Shown piece after piece: positions 1 to 11,426 of a DNA stretch of 47,260 bases. The position numbers were made by a program, and so were the translations under genes. The notes under the pieces are model-generated. The model saw only the letters and a list, made by a program, of their open reading frames with translations. It did no database searches and was not told the DNA's origin. Position 1 is the stretch's first letter. Each line of letters opens with the position of its first letter. Source of the stretch: Amoeboaphelidium occidentale. Taxonomy: Eukaryota > Aphelidiomycota > Aphelidea. The stretch is from assembly GCA_023515795.1 (NCBI GenBank), contig JALGPX010000092.1, positions 1 through 47,260 of the forward strand, written 5' to 3'.

Positions 1-283
1 CCAATACTCTATCTGACATGTAGCCAACTTTTACAACAGTACAATCACCAGAGACATTCACACTTGATCTCCATTGCTCAATACCGGCAGTATCATATTT
101 GATCAAGACAAGTTGTCTCGGAGTATCAGTAACTGATGCACTGTACATATCACCATCAACAGTAACATCAATCTGGGCATTGGTTCCTGGAAGATCGATT
201 GTCATGTTCGACGCAATACCACCGATTGAAGTGGCAGAAGCAAAGGCTAAAGTGCAAATGAGCAAGAAGGCTGATTTAATCAT
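1..283 (-). CDS. Secreted SBBP/beta-propeller-like protein, copy A (3' part outside window)
   Basis: This is the minus-strand start of the same gene seen complete at its 5' end at 892. It begins with ATG at 283 and runs off the left edge. The product starts with a signal peptide (MIKSAFLLICTLAFASA) and continues into a beta-rich secreted domain. Compared with copy B it carries one visible residue change, Ala to Thr after KYD. It is probably an allele or assembly duplicate of copy B rather than a second locus. Function is unknown beyond secretion. Confidence 0.6.
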   Translation of the reverse strand, partial: MIKSAFLLICTLAFASATSIGGIASNMTIDLPGTNAQIDVTVDGDMYSASVTDTPRQLVLIKYDTAGIEQWRSSVNVSGDCTVVKVGYMSDRVL

Positions 284-404
284 TATCGGTTTAAGTTCAG
301 ATAAGATTATCTTAGTCTGAAGTTTGCAGGGGTGTCCTTAGCAACGGCCTTAGTGCGTTTTAGATAGACGCGATCTGATACGCATTGACCTAAGCGCCGA
401 TCAA
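1..404. repeat. Direct repeat copy A, 5' of a one-base gap
   Basis: Bases 1-404 match bases 610-1013 at an offset of 609 with, by eye, only three substitutions (near 77, 91 and 131) and no indel. The copy stops exactly at an N at 405. It contains the start of a secreted-protein gene on the minus strand plus its 5' flank. Near-identity that ends at an N suggests two unmerged haplotype contigs rather than a true tandem duplication, but the sequence alone cannot decide. Confidence 0.9.
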
Positions 405-405
405 N
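405..405. other. Assembly gap (single N)
   Basis: One ambiguous base joins the end of repeat copy A to the interior of exon 2 of the copy B gene. The sequence is discontinuous here: the left side is 5' flank and the right side is coding. Confidence 0.95.
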
Positions 406-892
406 CTCAAAACTACAGCATCAACCATTCTTACATCGGAGCCAGTTGAGGTACGATAATGAGACTCGATAAACGATCCGTTTGAGGCAAAGTAGGAGTG
501 AACAAAAGCAGAAGGATCACCAGACAACACAGTTTGTTGAGCAAAAGTTCCTAAAAGGTTAGATTCCTTATGATCAGTTCTAGAAACATACCTGACGTTG
601 TACCAAAGACCAATACTCTATCTGACATGTAGCCAACTTTTACAACAGTACAATCACCAGAGACATTCACACTTGATCTCCATTGTTCAATACCGGCAGC
701 ATCATATTTGATCAAGACAAGTTGTCTCGGAGTATCAGTGACTGATGCACTGTACATATCACCATCAACAGTAACATCAATCTGGGCATTGGTTCCTGGA
801 AGATCGATTGTCATGTTCGACGCAATACCACCGATTGAAGTGGCAGAAGCAAAGGCTAAAGTGCAAATGAGCAAGAAGGCTGATTTAATCAT
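406..892 (-). CDS. Secreted SBBP/beta-propeller-like protein, copy B (broken by gap)
   Basis: The gene starts at ATG 892 and has a cleavable signal peptide. Exon 1 is 592-892, a 41-nt intron is 551-591 (gtatg...tttag), and exon 2 is open from 550 to the N at 405, where the gene is cut. The joined protein reads ...VLIKYDAAGIEQW... then ...VLVFGTTSGTFAQQT...DPSAFVHSYF. This spacing of 'KYD..G...W', 'V.G.TSG.F' and 'DAFV..Y' resembles SBBP-type beta-propeller repeats (family knowledge). The product is probably an extracellular or surface protein; the ligand is unknown. The start is chosen by the signal peptide and agrees between both copies. The 3' end is missing. Confidence 0.65.
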
Positions 893-1013
893 TATCGGTT
901 TAAGTTCAGATAAGATTATCTTAGTCTGAAGTTTGCAGGGGTGTCCTTAGCAACGGCCTTAGTGCGTTTTAGATAGACGCGATCTGATACGCATTGACCT
1001 AAGCGCCGATCAA
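610..1013. repeat. Direct repeat copy B
   Basis: Second copy of the 404-bp repeat. It covers most of exon 1 of the secreted gene and its 5' flank, and it passes seamlessly into the PES1 promoter, so this copy is the one placed in true genomic context. Confidence 0.9.
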
Positions 1014-1050
1014 ATATCATTTCCTTTCAAATTTTTTCTGAAACTTCAAA
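893..1050. promoter_or_regulatory. Divergent promoter region, secreted gene / PES1
   Basis: 158 bp separate the two start codons. A T-rich run followed by TCTGAAACTTC lies about 20-25 bp before the PES1 ATG. No TATA box or named operator is convincing. Confidence 0.4.
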
Positions 1051-2895
1051 ATGCCTAAGCTTGCGTCTAAACCAAAAGGAGCTGCTGCAAATTACATTAC
1101 GCGTACGCGTGCAGTACGAAAGCTCCAAATATCTTTGGCTGAATTCCGTCGTCTATGTATTCTGAAGGGTATCTATCCAAGAGCACCAAAGAACAAGAAG
1201 AAAGCTTCTGGTAATAACAACAATAATAACACGTTCTTTTTGGTTAAGGACATTCAGTTTCTTATGCACGAACCGCTGCTACAGAAGATCAGAGATGAGC
1301 GCGTGTTTCTAAGAAAGCTTCATCGCGCCATTACAAAAGGTCAAGAAAGCACTGCAAAGCTCATCGAGGAGAACAAACCTACGTATACTTTGGATCATCT
1401 GATAAAAGAAAGGTATGAATACTCGTCTTGGAGAAGAATGCGACATGTCTCAATTGGCTCTATTACCACATGTCCATTTCGTCCATAATGGTCTTGTTAA
1501 TGGCTGAGCCCACAAAGATTTCGGTGTTTCTAATCCATTTATCTGCTTTCAGTCAGACTGATGGTTCGCACGCATCAACATTCCACTCGCATACGCATTC
1601 TTTTTCCTTTTGCAAAAGAACTAACTAACTTTCTTAGATATCCTTCTTTCATCGATGCTGTAAGAGATTTGGATGATTGTCTTTGTCATATTTTTCTTTT
1701 CGCTACCCTTCCTGCATCAGACAAGATTCCAGCTGCTGTAATTGAAGATGCTCGAAAACTTGGTGCTGAGTTTATGAATTATGTTATTTACAGCCATTCT
1801 TTAAAGAAAACCTTTCTTTCTATCAAGGGCATTTACTATCAAGTTGAAGTCAAAGGCCAGGAAGTAACGTGGTTGCAGCCTTACGAGTTTGCTACTCCGA
1901 TTCCTCACGATGTTGATTTGAAGGTTATGCTCACCTTCTTGGAATTCTACAGGTGTCTTTTGGGCTTTGTTAACTTCAAATTGTACTCAGAACTTGGTCT
2001 CAAGTATCCTCCTATTCTTAAGAAAGAGCTAGAAGAAGAAGGCGCTGGGTCAATCACATCTTTCTCTCTAGTCACATCAACTGGTGAAGTATTGGGTGAA
2101 CAACCAAAAGCAAAAGTTTCAAATTCTGAAAAGAAGCGTGCAAAGTTGTTAAAGAAAGTTGCTCAGAAACAAATGAAATCTTTGGACCAGAAATTGGAAG
2201 AAATTAAAGAATCTGACTCTACTCCAGTTCCTGCTGAAATCCAAGATGAAATTGTTTTGGAAAATGAAGAGAAGACTTATGCACCGGCGTTCTTGTTCTC
2301 AAAGCACAAAGTGTTCCTGTCAAGAGAAGTTCCTCGTTACAGTTTGGAATTTGTTTTAAAAACTTTTGGCGCAACTGTTGGTTGGCACGAAACATCATGT
2401 GCTGGTTCACCTTACACTGAAGATGACTCCTCGATTACTTTAGAAATTGTTGATAGACCAGTTGAGTCAATTAGAACTATTGCAGGAAGAATTTACGTTC
2501 AGCCTCAATGGGTTTATGACTCGATTAATGCTGGAGCCCTTGTAAATGAAGCTGAATACGCTCCTGGTCAGAAATTGCCACCGCATTTGTCACCTTTCAA
2601 GCCATATGAAGCACTCGATGAAGTTGAATTAAGCGATGAAGAAGAAGCTGTTATTGAGGGCGAATCAGATGCAGAAGTTGATATTGATGAAGACGAAGTA
2701 ATAACTGAAGAACCTCTGAATGAAGGCCAAGTTCAGAAACAAAAGAGAATTGAAGAAGATGAAAAGGTCGAGATGGCAAAAATGATGTTATCAAACAAGA
2801 AGCGCAAGTATGTTGAGCGCATTCAGGAAAGGAAGAAAGAAGAACAGGAGCAGAAGAAGCAGCTTTTGCGAAAGAGAAAACAATTAAAAGCGTAA
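1051..2895 (+). CDS. PES1: Pescadillo homolog, 60S ribosome biogenesis
   Basis: Nucleolar protein of the PeBoW complex (Nop7/Pes1-Erb1/Bop1-Ytm1/WDR12), needed for processing of 27S/32S pre-rRNA and 60S assembly. Exon 1 is 1051-1412, the intron is 1413-1637, and exon 2 is 1638-2895, giving 539 residues, close to the usual 580-600. The splice restores ...IKERYPSFIDAVRDLDDC. The Pescadillo N-terminal domain fills residues 1 to about 290. One BRCT domain lies at roughly 335-425 (VFLSREVPRYSLEFV, then PQWVYDSINAG). An acidic stretch and a Lys/Glu-rich coiled tail follow. An Asn run (NNNNNN) interrupts the N-terminal domain near residue 55. KRR1 and PUF6, also ribosome-assembly factors, lie within 7 kb. 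Its intron is far longer than any other certain intron here. Confidence 0.95.
1413..1637 (+). other. Long PES1 intron with a stable hairpin
   Basis: 225-nt intron, from gtatg to cttag, with an ACTAAC-type branch site directly before the acceptor. Bases 1437-1448 and 1468-1478 form an 11-bp stem with one bulged C (GACATGT pairs with ACATGTC, then AATG with CATT) closed by a 19-nt loop. Other introns in the window are mostly 32-54 nt, so the extra length may hold an intronic small RNA. No convincing C/D or H/ACA box pair was found. Confidence 0.4.
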
Positions 2896-2960
2896 ATAGA
2901 TTTCTTTTAAAAAACACAATAATCAGATTTTTCTTTGATCATCATCTGGAGAAAAATATC

Positions 2961-4354
2961 ATGCGCGCCAAACCCGAGAGTCTTCGCTCATTTCAGGATG
3001 CCATTCAACGAGCGGAAAGTATTTTTGCACAGAAAGTTACATTGCCGTCGGTAAATCGCACGATGCTTTCAAGATCGAAGCAGCTTGCGTCATTCTTATC
3101 AAACGAAAGCTTGGCCGAAAAGCTACGGCAGAATCTCTTTTATACGCCATTACTTCTCTCGGCAAAGTATTCTACACAGCCTGATAAGCAACAGCTCAAA
3201 GAAACACGATTCCACAACAACATCTTTGGAAAAGCTAATGGAATGGAATTCTTAACAAAGAATGTCAGAAAACTTCTTGATACTCAGCATCCAATGCTCG
3301 ACAGTATATCCAAATATTATTTCTCTTTACAAGGCTCTGGTGGGAAGAAGTTGCGGCCTCTTTTAGTTCTGCTGATATCTCGATCTCTAAGAGATGTCTG
3401 CGCTCAATCTGATAACGCTGAACGGAACGTATTCACGCTTGCTATGATCACGGAACTTATACATACGGCTTCTCTTTTACACGATGATGTCATTGATGAA
3501 GCTGAAATGCGCAGGGGAATGAAATCTGCACATATGAAATACGGAAACAAAATGGCGATTCTTGCTGGAGACTTTTTGCTAAGTCGTGCTTCCGTATCTT
3601 TGGCGCGCTTGAGAAATACCAGAGTTGTTGAATTGCTTGCCGAAGTCATTGGTGATTTAGTTGAAGGCGAAGTGTTACAGATGCAATCATACCAGCATGA
3701 TGACGAGAACGATAATAATGTTGACACTTCCACAGCCGAGGCACTATTGAACTTTCCTCTTAATCTCAGTGATAGCGATGACGCCTGGTTTTATAACCAG
3801 TTTAAATCTTACACCGTGAAAACTTACATGAAAACTGCTTCTTTAATTGCAAAGAGTTGCCGCGCGTCTGTCATTCTATCCGATGTAATTGACAAAGATT
3901 CTTTGAATGTGTACGAACAAGCAGCGTTCGATTATGGAAGAAATCTAGGAATATCATTTCAGGTTTGTCTTTCATGTTTATCATTCTGAATTTGTAGTTG
4001 ATGGATGATTGTCTGGATTTTACATCAAGCAGCGATGAGTTTGGAAAGCCGTCAAATGGTTTTGATTTGGAACTAGGCTTAGCAACAGCACCTGTTCTTT
4101 TTGCATATCAAAGTCATCCTTCTTTAAAGCCATTGATTGAACGGCGGTTTAAAGGTATTTCAGAAAACGGCGAGAGAGACAGTCAAGTTGCCTTAGAGCT
4201 AGTCCGTAATAGTGATGCTATTGAAAAGACTAAGGATCTGGCACGGTGGTATTCAGGTCAAGCTATCAAAGCCCTAGAGATATTCCCTTCGAATACTGAA
4301 TCTAAAGCTACATTACTTGGCCTTGCAGAGAAGGTTGTCACTAGAAACAAATAA
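2961..4354 (+). CDS. COQ1: All-trans polyprenyl diphosphate synthase (ubiquinone side chain)
   Basis: Mitochondrial trans-prenyltransferase that builds the polyprenyl tail of coenzyme Q from isopentenyl diphosphate. Exon 1 is 2961-3962, a 35-nt intron is 3963-3997, and exon 2 is 3998-4354 (452 residues). The splice restores the second Asp-rich motif: LGISFQ joins LMDDCLDF. The first Asp-rich motif is LLHDDVIDEAEMRRG (Asp 175, 176, 179); the second is DDCLD at 337-341. GKKLRP near 129 is the substrate-binding motif. The N-terminal ~90 residues are basic and Ser-rich, fitting a mitochondrial presequence; Met35 is an alternative start. An acidic, low-complexity insert of about 35 residues (YQHDDENDNN...) follows EVLQMQS. 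The ubiquinone partner COQ2 is also in the window, at 43.8 kb. Confidence 0.94.
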
Positions 4355-4400
4355 ACCATATGAAACAAGCGTATATATTTAAGTTGGACGTAAATCAAAT

Positions 4401-7400
4401 CTAAAAGCCGAACTTCTGAATAAGTTCTTGGGTAGTTTTAAGTTGAGTTTCTAAAAGTTCCCATGGAAGTACTCTTGTCGAGAAGGCTAATTGACCGCCT
4501 CCAAGGGTAATGCTTGTTGGTTTTTCGTACGCAACAAGTTGCAAAAAAAAATCTGTGACAAACTTATTTACAAGGATGAGATTCTTTGTGAAAAGACTCC
4601 TGTCGAATATAAGTTTCTGCTGTGGAACTGTAAGACCAAAAATAATTGAGACGATTTTGGCCAAATCTTGCTTGGTTATGCAGTAACAGTTGGTTTCTTC
4701 CCAGTAAATCAAAGATATTGTTCGTGGTTCTTGAATAACATGGAAAGAGCTCATCGTTGTAAACTTCAACGTAGAAACAGCATCAGAAAGAATTATATCA
4801 AAATGAAGTAGACGCCGCTTCTCCTTGGTTTCTTTCTCAGACCTAGAATATAAGTAAATGATAATTGCAAAGTTACCATCCAGAGATCAGAACGGAGAGA
4901 TCAGAACCTATTCGCAGCTGGAACATGTGCAAAGGTTTATCTTGGTTGATGTTCCTTTTAGTAGACACAGGAAGCACTTCATCATCACTGCTTGATGTTC
5001 CCTTATGCTTTGTAACAGTTTTGGTTTTTCTTGTGTTGCTACTGACTGTGGAGATGCTATCATCAACTCTTTGTTTCGTTTCAAAGTTGAAACCACTTGC
5101 CGACACAGGATTAATAGCTGAACTTTCAGAAGGCGGTAGTGCAGATTGTGAATGTTGAGCTGGAGCTGTGAATTGATGATACATAGGAGCTCTGTTCGGA
5201 ATGTAGGAAGTTTGAGTCGTGTATGAGAAGCTACTTGGAACATTATCATGCGGAACTGAGGAAAGAACAGAAGTTGGTTGAGTATTCTCTTTGCGAAAAG
5301 GAGTTTCTGAATCGTTCTGAAAACTAGGCACCTTTTTTAACTCGAAGTTTGGTTCTTCCTGCTTTTTCTTCTTTCCGATATTCTGTATAATTATCTTTCT
5401 ACCTTGTTTGAGTGAGTCCTCCAGACGATACCATCTCAAAAGAGATAATTCTTTCTTCTCCGCGACTTTTGCTCTTTCAAATGGCAGTGGGCTTGTAAGC
5501 ACAATTAAATCATCAAAGAAGCCATCTCCAGCCAATGTTAGATCATGATCTTGCGCATTTAATTCGGCCTCAATAACGCTTTGGACAACAGGATGTTCAC
5601 CATAAACCCATTTCACCATGAGGTTAAAGTCCAATCTTGATAAATAGAACTGAGCTTTGGCCGGCCAATACAAACAGGAGATGACTTTATCATGAAGAGC
5701 TGGGTTAAACTTTTCCCGATTCAAATGCTTCAAATACAGTTGATTCCGTTCTGGAGTTCTGACCACTTCTACTTCGAACAACTTCCTACATTCTTGTTGT
5801 TCATCTCTTGACCAATCTTTTACTGCATCATAAATGTTTGTCATCAGTTTAACTTCTTGCCCATAAATCACATTCTTTGAGACAGGTTTTTCAGCAACGA
5901 TGTTCTCCCGAGTTTGAATATTAGCAGGTAGATTCTCGTCATTCTTATCGCCATCAGCATCACTGATCTCAGAAAGATCACTCATTCCAGACGATAACAC
6001 TCCAACAAAAGAACTTTGCTCTTTGACCTCCGTATTGTCGCTGTATAGTTGCACAATTCTTGACTTCGCCATTGTTTTAGAATCTTTCGTCGTGACTTCG
6101 CTCTCTTCCTTCAGCCTTTTCGCATTTGAGGATGTTTGTGAAGCGCCAAATTTACGTTTCGGCTTTATAACACTCTGTTTTGCGCTTTCTTGTAACTTCT
6201 TAACAGATTTGATAATAGGTTTTGCTTGTTGAGAATTTCTAGTATTAGGTGGTTTCATTAGAGTACCTTGAGGAAGCCCTACAGGAGCATGTGGATTCAT
6301 TGGCGGTATCTGAATAGGCATTTGGTATCTAAATTGTTCCGGACCGAATCCATAATATCCTGCCATGAAAGGATTGGGACAAGGTCCAACGCCATTCATC
6401 CCATAATTCTGGGCATATGCTGGATATCCTTGTGAAAAGGGTGGGTTCAACCCGGGTTGCTGAGGATAACCGCCAAAACTAGCACCAATATTTTGCATAC
6501 CTGGATGAATTTGATACTGAAACTGAGGATACATTGGATGACCATATGGAGCATTGAACCCCATATAAGCCGGAAAATGTGGAGGTGGATACATGGGATA
6601 TTGTGGCTGTTGCGACTTCGGTGCAGTAGATTGTTTCGTTTCCTGATTTTGAGCTGTAACAGCGTTCTTTGCGATTGTCTTGCTTTCATCCCGAACACTA
6701 TTCGTGTTCGATACTTCCAAATTAGCAATAGTGTGTCTGTTATTCTTTCTGTCCCTTAACTTTCGTGGCCCGACTGTTCCTCCACTAACTGAAGCTCTTC
6801 GATTTGCCGTTTCATCTACTGAATTTCCACTTTGCTTTTCTTCTTTTGGTGGTACTTGAACAATAGGTGCGCTTGCAGTTTCCCTCTTTGACAATATCGT
6901 TTCGTGTTTAACTTTGTCTGATAAACTTCTTGCTTTGAAATCTGGAACAGCATTAATCGAACCACCCAGTGACACGGTCCCACAATCGAAAGTAAGTACA
7001 GAATCAACAGCTTTGATGATCAAATGAATAGTACATTCTCCCTGTTTAGGAACGCCAAATGCTACACGATTAAACGCCTTTTTAAGTCCACTAGATTACC
7101 TGGCAACACACTGATCAAGTCGAAACGCAAGCACATGCACTTTTCCACTTCGCTGAAAATATTTAAAACCTGTTTCAGCGTTGCTTTGACGGATGCCCTT
7201 TGATTATACTTAAGACTAAACTTCCATTCCGCAGTAGCATTTATGTTTGAGTGTATTTGTTGCAGTAGAGTATAGGGTAGTTGCGTGTACGTCAGAAAAC
7301 AATTAATTTCAAAGTTTCCACCGGGCTTGAGTTCCGCGGAAGAAGTTAAAACCCTCTTTGAAATAACTTCTGGCCTGGTCATGCAAAGAATAATAAACGG

Positions 7401-7499
7401 TTTCCGTGGGGCCTTTGTTATTGTTTTTGTGTTTGAAACAAAAGCTTTGAAGTTTGTTGTTCCAAAAACGGTAGGGAGCGTCGCAGGCCAACTCATCAT
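4401..7499 (-). CDS. Putative MedA/DUF7082-type transcriptional regulator
   Basis: Three exons were joined: 7100-7499, 4877-7061 and 4401-4842, with introns 7062-7099 (38 nt) and 4843-4876 (34 nt), giving 1008 residues. The N-terminal ~190 residues form an unassigned beta-rich domain. Residues 286-396 are Pro/Tyr/Gly/Gln-rich, like an activation or condensate-forming segment. Basic and Ser-rich linkers follow. Two similar C-terminal modules lie at about 593-696 and 903-1003, each with 'I..[IL]YW...', then a D/N-led helix and a Trp near the end (VISCLYWPAKAQFYLSRLD and TISLIYWEETNCYCITKQD). From memory, this YW..K..CY...D pattern matches the domain (DUF7082) of fungal Medusa-type developmental regulators. 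That identification is inference. ATG 7499 or 7496 could be the start. Confidence 0.5.
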
Positions 7500-7573
7500 C
7501 GTTCTATTTCGGTTGTTTCAGAGGTTTCCCTTCAGGGGCGATTAAATTTAAAAACGATGCTGAATTACAATTT

Positions 7574-8809
<1,236 letters not shown>

Positions 8810-8863
8810 GATCCGATCAAAGAGCAAAAAAACTCGAAAACTTTAAGTATGGTTGCCATCTAT

Positions 8864-10216
8864 TTATTCGACCTTCGAAACTTCCTTTAACTTTGAAAGA
8901 AAAAACTCGCAATTCTTCTTTTCGTTTTCACCAAGCGCAGATACTTTGTCATTCAAAACTGTTTCGATCTCAGCCTTGAATTCAGAATCGTTCGCGTAAC
9001 CGTCCAATATCATTTTCTTCAATGCTTTCACGGTCTTTGAGTCAAAAGAACAATTGTTTTTCAACCATTCAATGACTGCTGTTTTAATGTCACACTTTAC
9101 CACAATCGCTTGAAACTTGACATCAGACAATGCAAATTGCATCAAACATTCCGGTGATAGCTCTTTGATCTTGGTCTGCACCCACTTCTGAATGCAAGGC
9201 ATGACTTCAGTGACTCTCTTCTCTAGAGGTTTCTTTGAAGTCTCTGGCCAACTAACAGATAAGAATACTGTTGTTGAAGGGGAAAAGTATTTTGAGTTTC
9301 TTGGGTACATCAAGTAACAAACAAATGCAACGGTCTCTTTGGATAGCTCTGGTTTTTCACTTGAAGAAACTAAAGATAAACTGCTAAATAAATCCTCCAG
9401 CAATGATTTAGTCAAGACAGTGTCGTCAACAATCTCAGAGAAAACACTTGCCAAGAACAACCAACCATTCTCCAAATGAAAAATCTTGACCAAGTTCGGC
9501 TTCAACTGCTTCAAAATTGTCTTTCTCTCTTTTGCAGTACCTGCATAGATGATCTTCCATGCAACTGATAAACCATCTTTAGTAGAAAGCAATTCAGATA
9601 AATCTTCAGGTTTCTTTTCTTCCTTAAACGCTTCCAAATCCAATAAGCCATAATACTCATTAAGCAGTCTATGACTTACTGGATGAGAGAGCTTCTGTGT
9701 AATCTTTAGCCTCTCCAAGTTGCCCTTGAAATCTGCACAGACTTTCTTGGCCAAATCCTTGTTTGCGCAAACATCAGCCAAAGCGCAGGGTTTGCCACAT
9801 GTTTGTAACACTTTCTTTTGTAGCTGATACTCTTTCCCGTAAACTTCAAAACAGACGTTTGCCTTCTGGGCAGCAGTAAAATAATTCACGTAGGCAGTAT
9901 CAAAGACAAGAGAATCCAGCAGTTTAAGTCCAGATTGAACAATCTCCTCTAAAATAACTTTGCGCTCTTCATTTGACGCGTATTTGAGGCATTTCAGAGT
10001 AATATGCTTAGCGTATTTGTCTTGGCTCATCTTTACGTGTTTGCCCTTAAAGAGCGGAATGATCTTCGCGTTTTCCTTGATGTGCAACTGAACTAGACGA
10101 GAACCATCGTGTTTGTATGCCAATGAGTCAATGTTTTCTCTAATGTACTCCCCAGCTTCCTTAGAGGCCGGATTTTTCAAGTGTAATGCGATTTTATCGT
10201 CTGCTGGTCTTTTCAT
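8864..10216 (-). CDS. PUF6: PUF6/PUM3-type Pumilio-repeat protein with CPL domain
   Basis: Nucleolar RNA-binding protein of the Puf6/Pum3 branch, which binds structured RNA and helps 60S (and ASH1 mRNA) handling in yeast. The intronless ORF has 450 residues. Puf-type helical repeats begin near residue 25 (HDGSRLVQLHIKENAK, then DKYAKHITLKCLKYAS). The second half corresponds to the CPL domain (family knowledge). It is about 200 residues shorter than yeast Puf6 because the basic N-terminal extension is almost absent. ATG 10216 is the first in-frame start and sits 108 bp from the divergent secreted gene. Neighbouring KRR1 and PES1 share the ribosome-biogenesis role. Confidence 0.85.
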   Translation of the reverse strand: MKRPADDKIALHLKNPASKEAGEYIRENIDSLAYKHDGSRLVQLHIKENAKIIPLFKGKHVKMSQDKYAKHITLKCLKYASNEERKVILEEIVQSGLKLLDSLVFDTAYVNYFTAAQKANVCFEVYGKEYQLQKKVLQTCGKPCALADVCANKDLAKKVCADFKGNLERLKITQKLSHPVSHRLLNEYYGLLDLEAFKEEKKPEDLSELLSTKDGLSVAWKIIYAGTAKERKTILKQLKPNLVKIFHLENGWLFLASVFSEIVDDTVLTKSLLEDLFSSLSLVSSSEKPELSKETVAFVCYLMYPRNSKYFSPSTTVFLSVSWPETSKKPLEKRVTEVMPCIQKWVQTKIKELSPECLMQFALSDVKFQAIVVKCDIKTAVIEWLKNNCSFDSKTVKALKKMILDGYANDSEFKAEIETVLNDKVSALGENEKKNCEFFLSKLKEVSKVE

Positions 10217-10324
10217 AGTTTGAAGAGAACCAGAATTCTGATTCTTGATTGAACGTCGAACACGAGGTTGGCGCCGATAATTCTCAGATACCCCTGAAGA
10301 TCGGTAGAATTTCTATTTTTCGAG

Positions 10325-11335
10325 ATGAACATTCCGTGCGTAAGGATTACCTTCATAGTGTTGGTGGCACTCAGTAATCTGTGCTCATGCATGTGGTATA
10401 ATTCATACCTCTACACGAATATCGATGATATTGAGAAACATTTGACCGATGTACAAGGCAAAATACTAAAGGGCAAACCTAAGATGGATTATATTGGGAA
10501 TTTTATGAAAGTTACTGAAGTTTTGATGCTTCTTTCTAATGGCGCTATCGAGGAAGCTTGGAATACATGGCAAACAACGACCATTCCCAACAAATTCAAA
10601 TTGCTATATAAAAATAGTCTGAAGGCTACAAGTAAGGAATGGGAGTTCTTTTATTCGCTTCAGTCCGTCATTTCAGTGGCTTGTCTAAAGTCAGCAACAG
10701 AAGGAAACAGGACCGCTGCTGCTGTTGCGTGGACAACGTTGGGCAAGTCGATTGCAGCAAAGAATGCTTACAGTCCAGAGGTTGCCAACAGAATATTATG
10801 GTCAGACATGTTGGAATTGGTTGTGGCTATTAATGATGTTCGCAATATTAATTCTGTAAAGCTACTGTGTGGTACGCACATGGAGATTATGCTTCATCAA
10901 TGGGAGGTTAATTACGAAAAGATATTATTTCATAAAACCCTGCCTTCTATTGACGAGCACAATTCAGACTCAAGTACAACAAATTCTAATCCTGACAACA
11001 AGTTCGTAAGTAACAGCAAACTTAAAGACTTGGCTTTGTTGCAAGAGATAAAGTTGAAGTTTCTCAGATATTATTTCGAAGATGGGAATACTATCACTCG
11101 CCCGTTCAGTCACGCTAGATTGATCTACCTGCAGCGAAAATATGGAATCGAGATTGATCATCACATTCCACCATTATCCTATGGGTCTAAAGTTTGTTTC
11201 CAACTGCAGTATGAAGCTGAGAGGCCGTGGCACACATACGAAAAGAATTATCGCGAATTTAGTCGCTCAAAGATCGCAAAAGATATGCTCAACGTGCAAG
11301 ATCAAAGAATGAATGCTATTCTCAGGTCTGAATAA
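10325..11335 (+). CDS. Secreted protein of unknown family, paralogue 1
   Basis: The intronless ORF gives 336 residues starting with a signal peptide (MNIPCVRITFIVLVALSNLCSC). The mature part is mostly helical in composition, with few cysteines. I do not recognise the family. It is paralogous to the next gene: both have 'N[IL][DE][DE]I.K' shortly after the signal peptide and share a C-terminal motif GS[KM][VI]C[FL]Q[LI]Q.EAE. Alignment by eye suggests low overall identity, so the duplication is old. It is likely secreted or luminal. It stands at the left edge of a run of secretory-pathway genes. Confidence 0.75.
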   Translation: MNIPCVRITFIVLVALSNLCSCMWYNSYLYTNIDDIEKHLTDVQGKILKGKPKMDYIGNFMKVTEVLMLLSNGAIEEAWNTWQTTTIPNKFKLLYKNSLKATSKEWEFFYSLQSVISVACLKSATEGNRTAAAVAWTTLGKSIAAKNAYSPEVANRILWSDMLELVVAINDVRNINSVKLLCGTHMEIMLHQWEVNYEKILFHKTLPSIDEHNSDSSTTNSNPDNKFVSNSKLKDLALLQEIKLKFLRYYFEDGNTITRPFSHARLIYLQRKYGIEIDHHIPPLSYGSKVCFQLQYEAERPWHTYEKNYREFSRSKIAKDMLNVQDQRMNAILRSE

Positions 11336-11426
11336 ATCATTTCGGTTACAATGGAAGTCTGTGAAGTTGAAGTTGTCAAGATCGTCGATCGCCACGCGTA
11401 GGCATACAAAAAAACTTCTTAACAAA

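Noticed and set aside
1..1013. Transposon or LTR origin of the 404-bp repeat
   Set aside because: No terminal motifs, target-site duplication or mobile-element coding; the repeat ends at an assembly N within a gene.
1020..1050. RRPE-like element (AAATTTTTTC) upstream of PES1
   Set aside because: KRR1 and PUF6 promoters lack a match, no PAC motif is nearby, and A/T runs are common in this sequence.
6457..6759. Open frames antisense to the MedA-like gene and similar antisense frames over KRR1, ROCK and cyclin
   Set aside because: They lack domains and lie opposite well-supported coding exons; they are by-products of codon bias.
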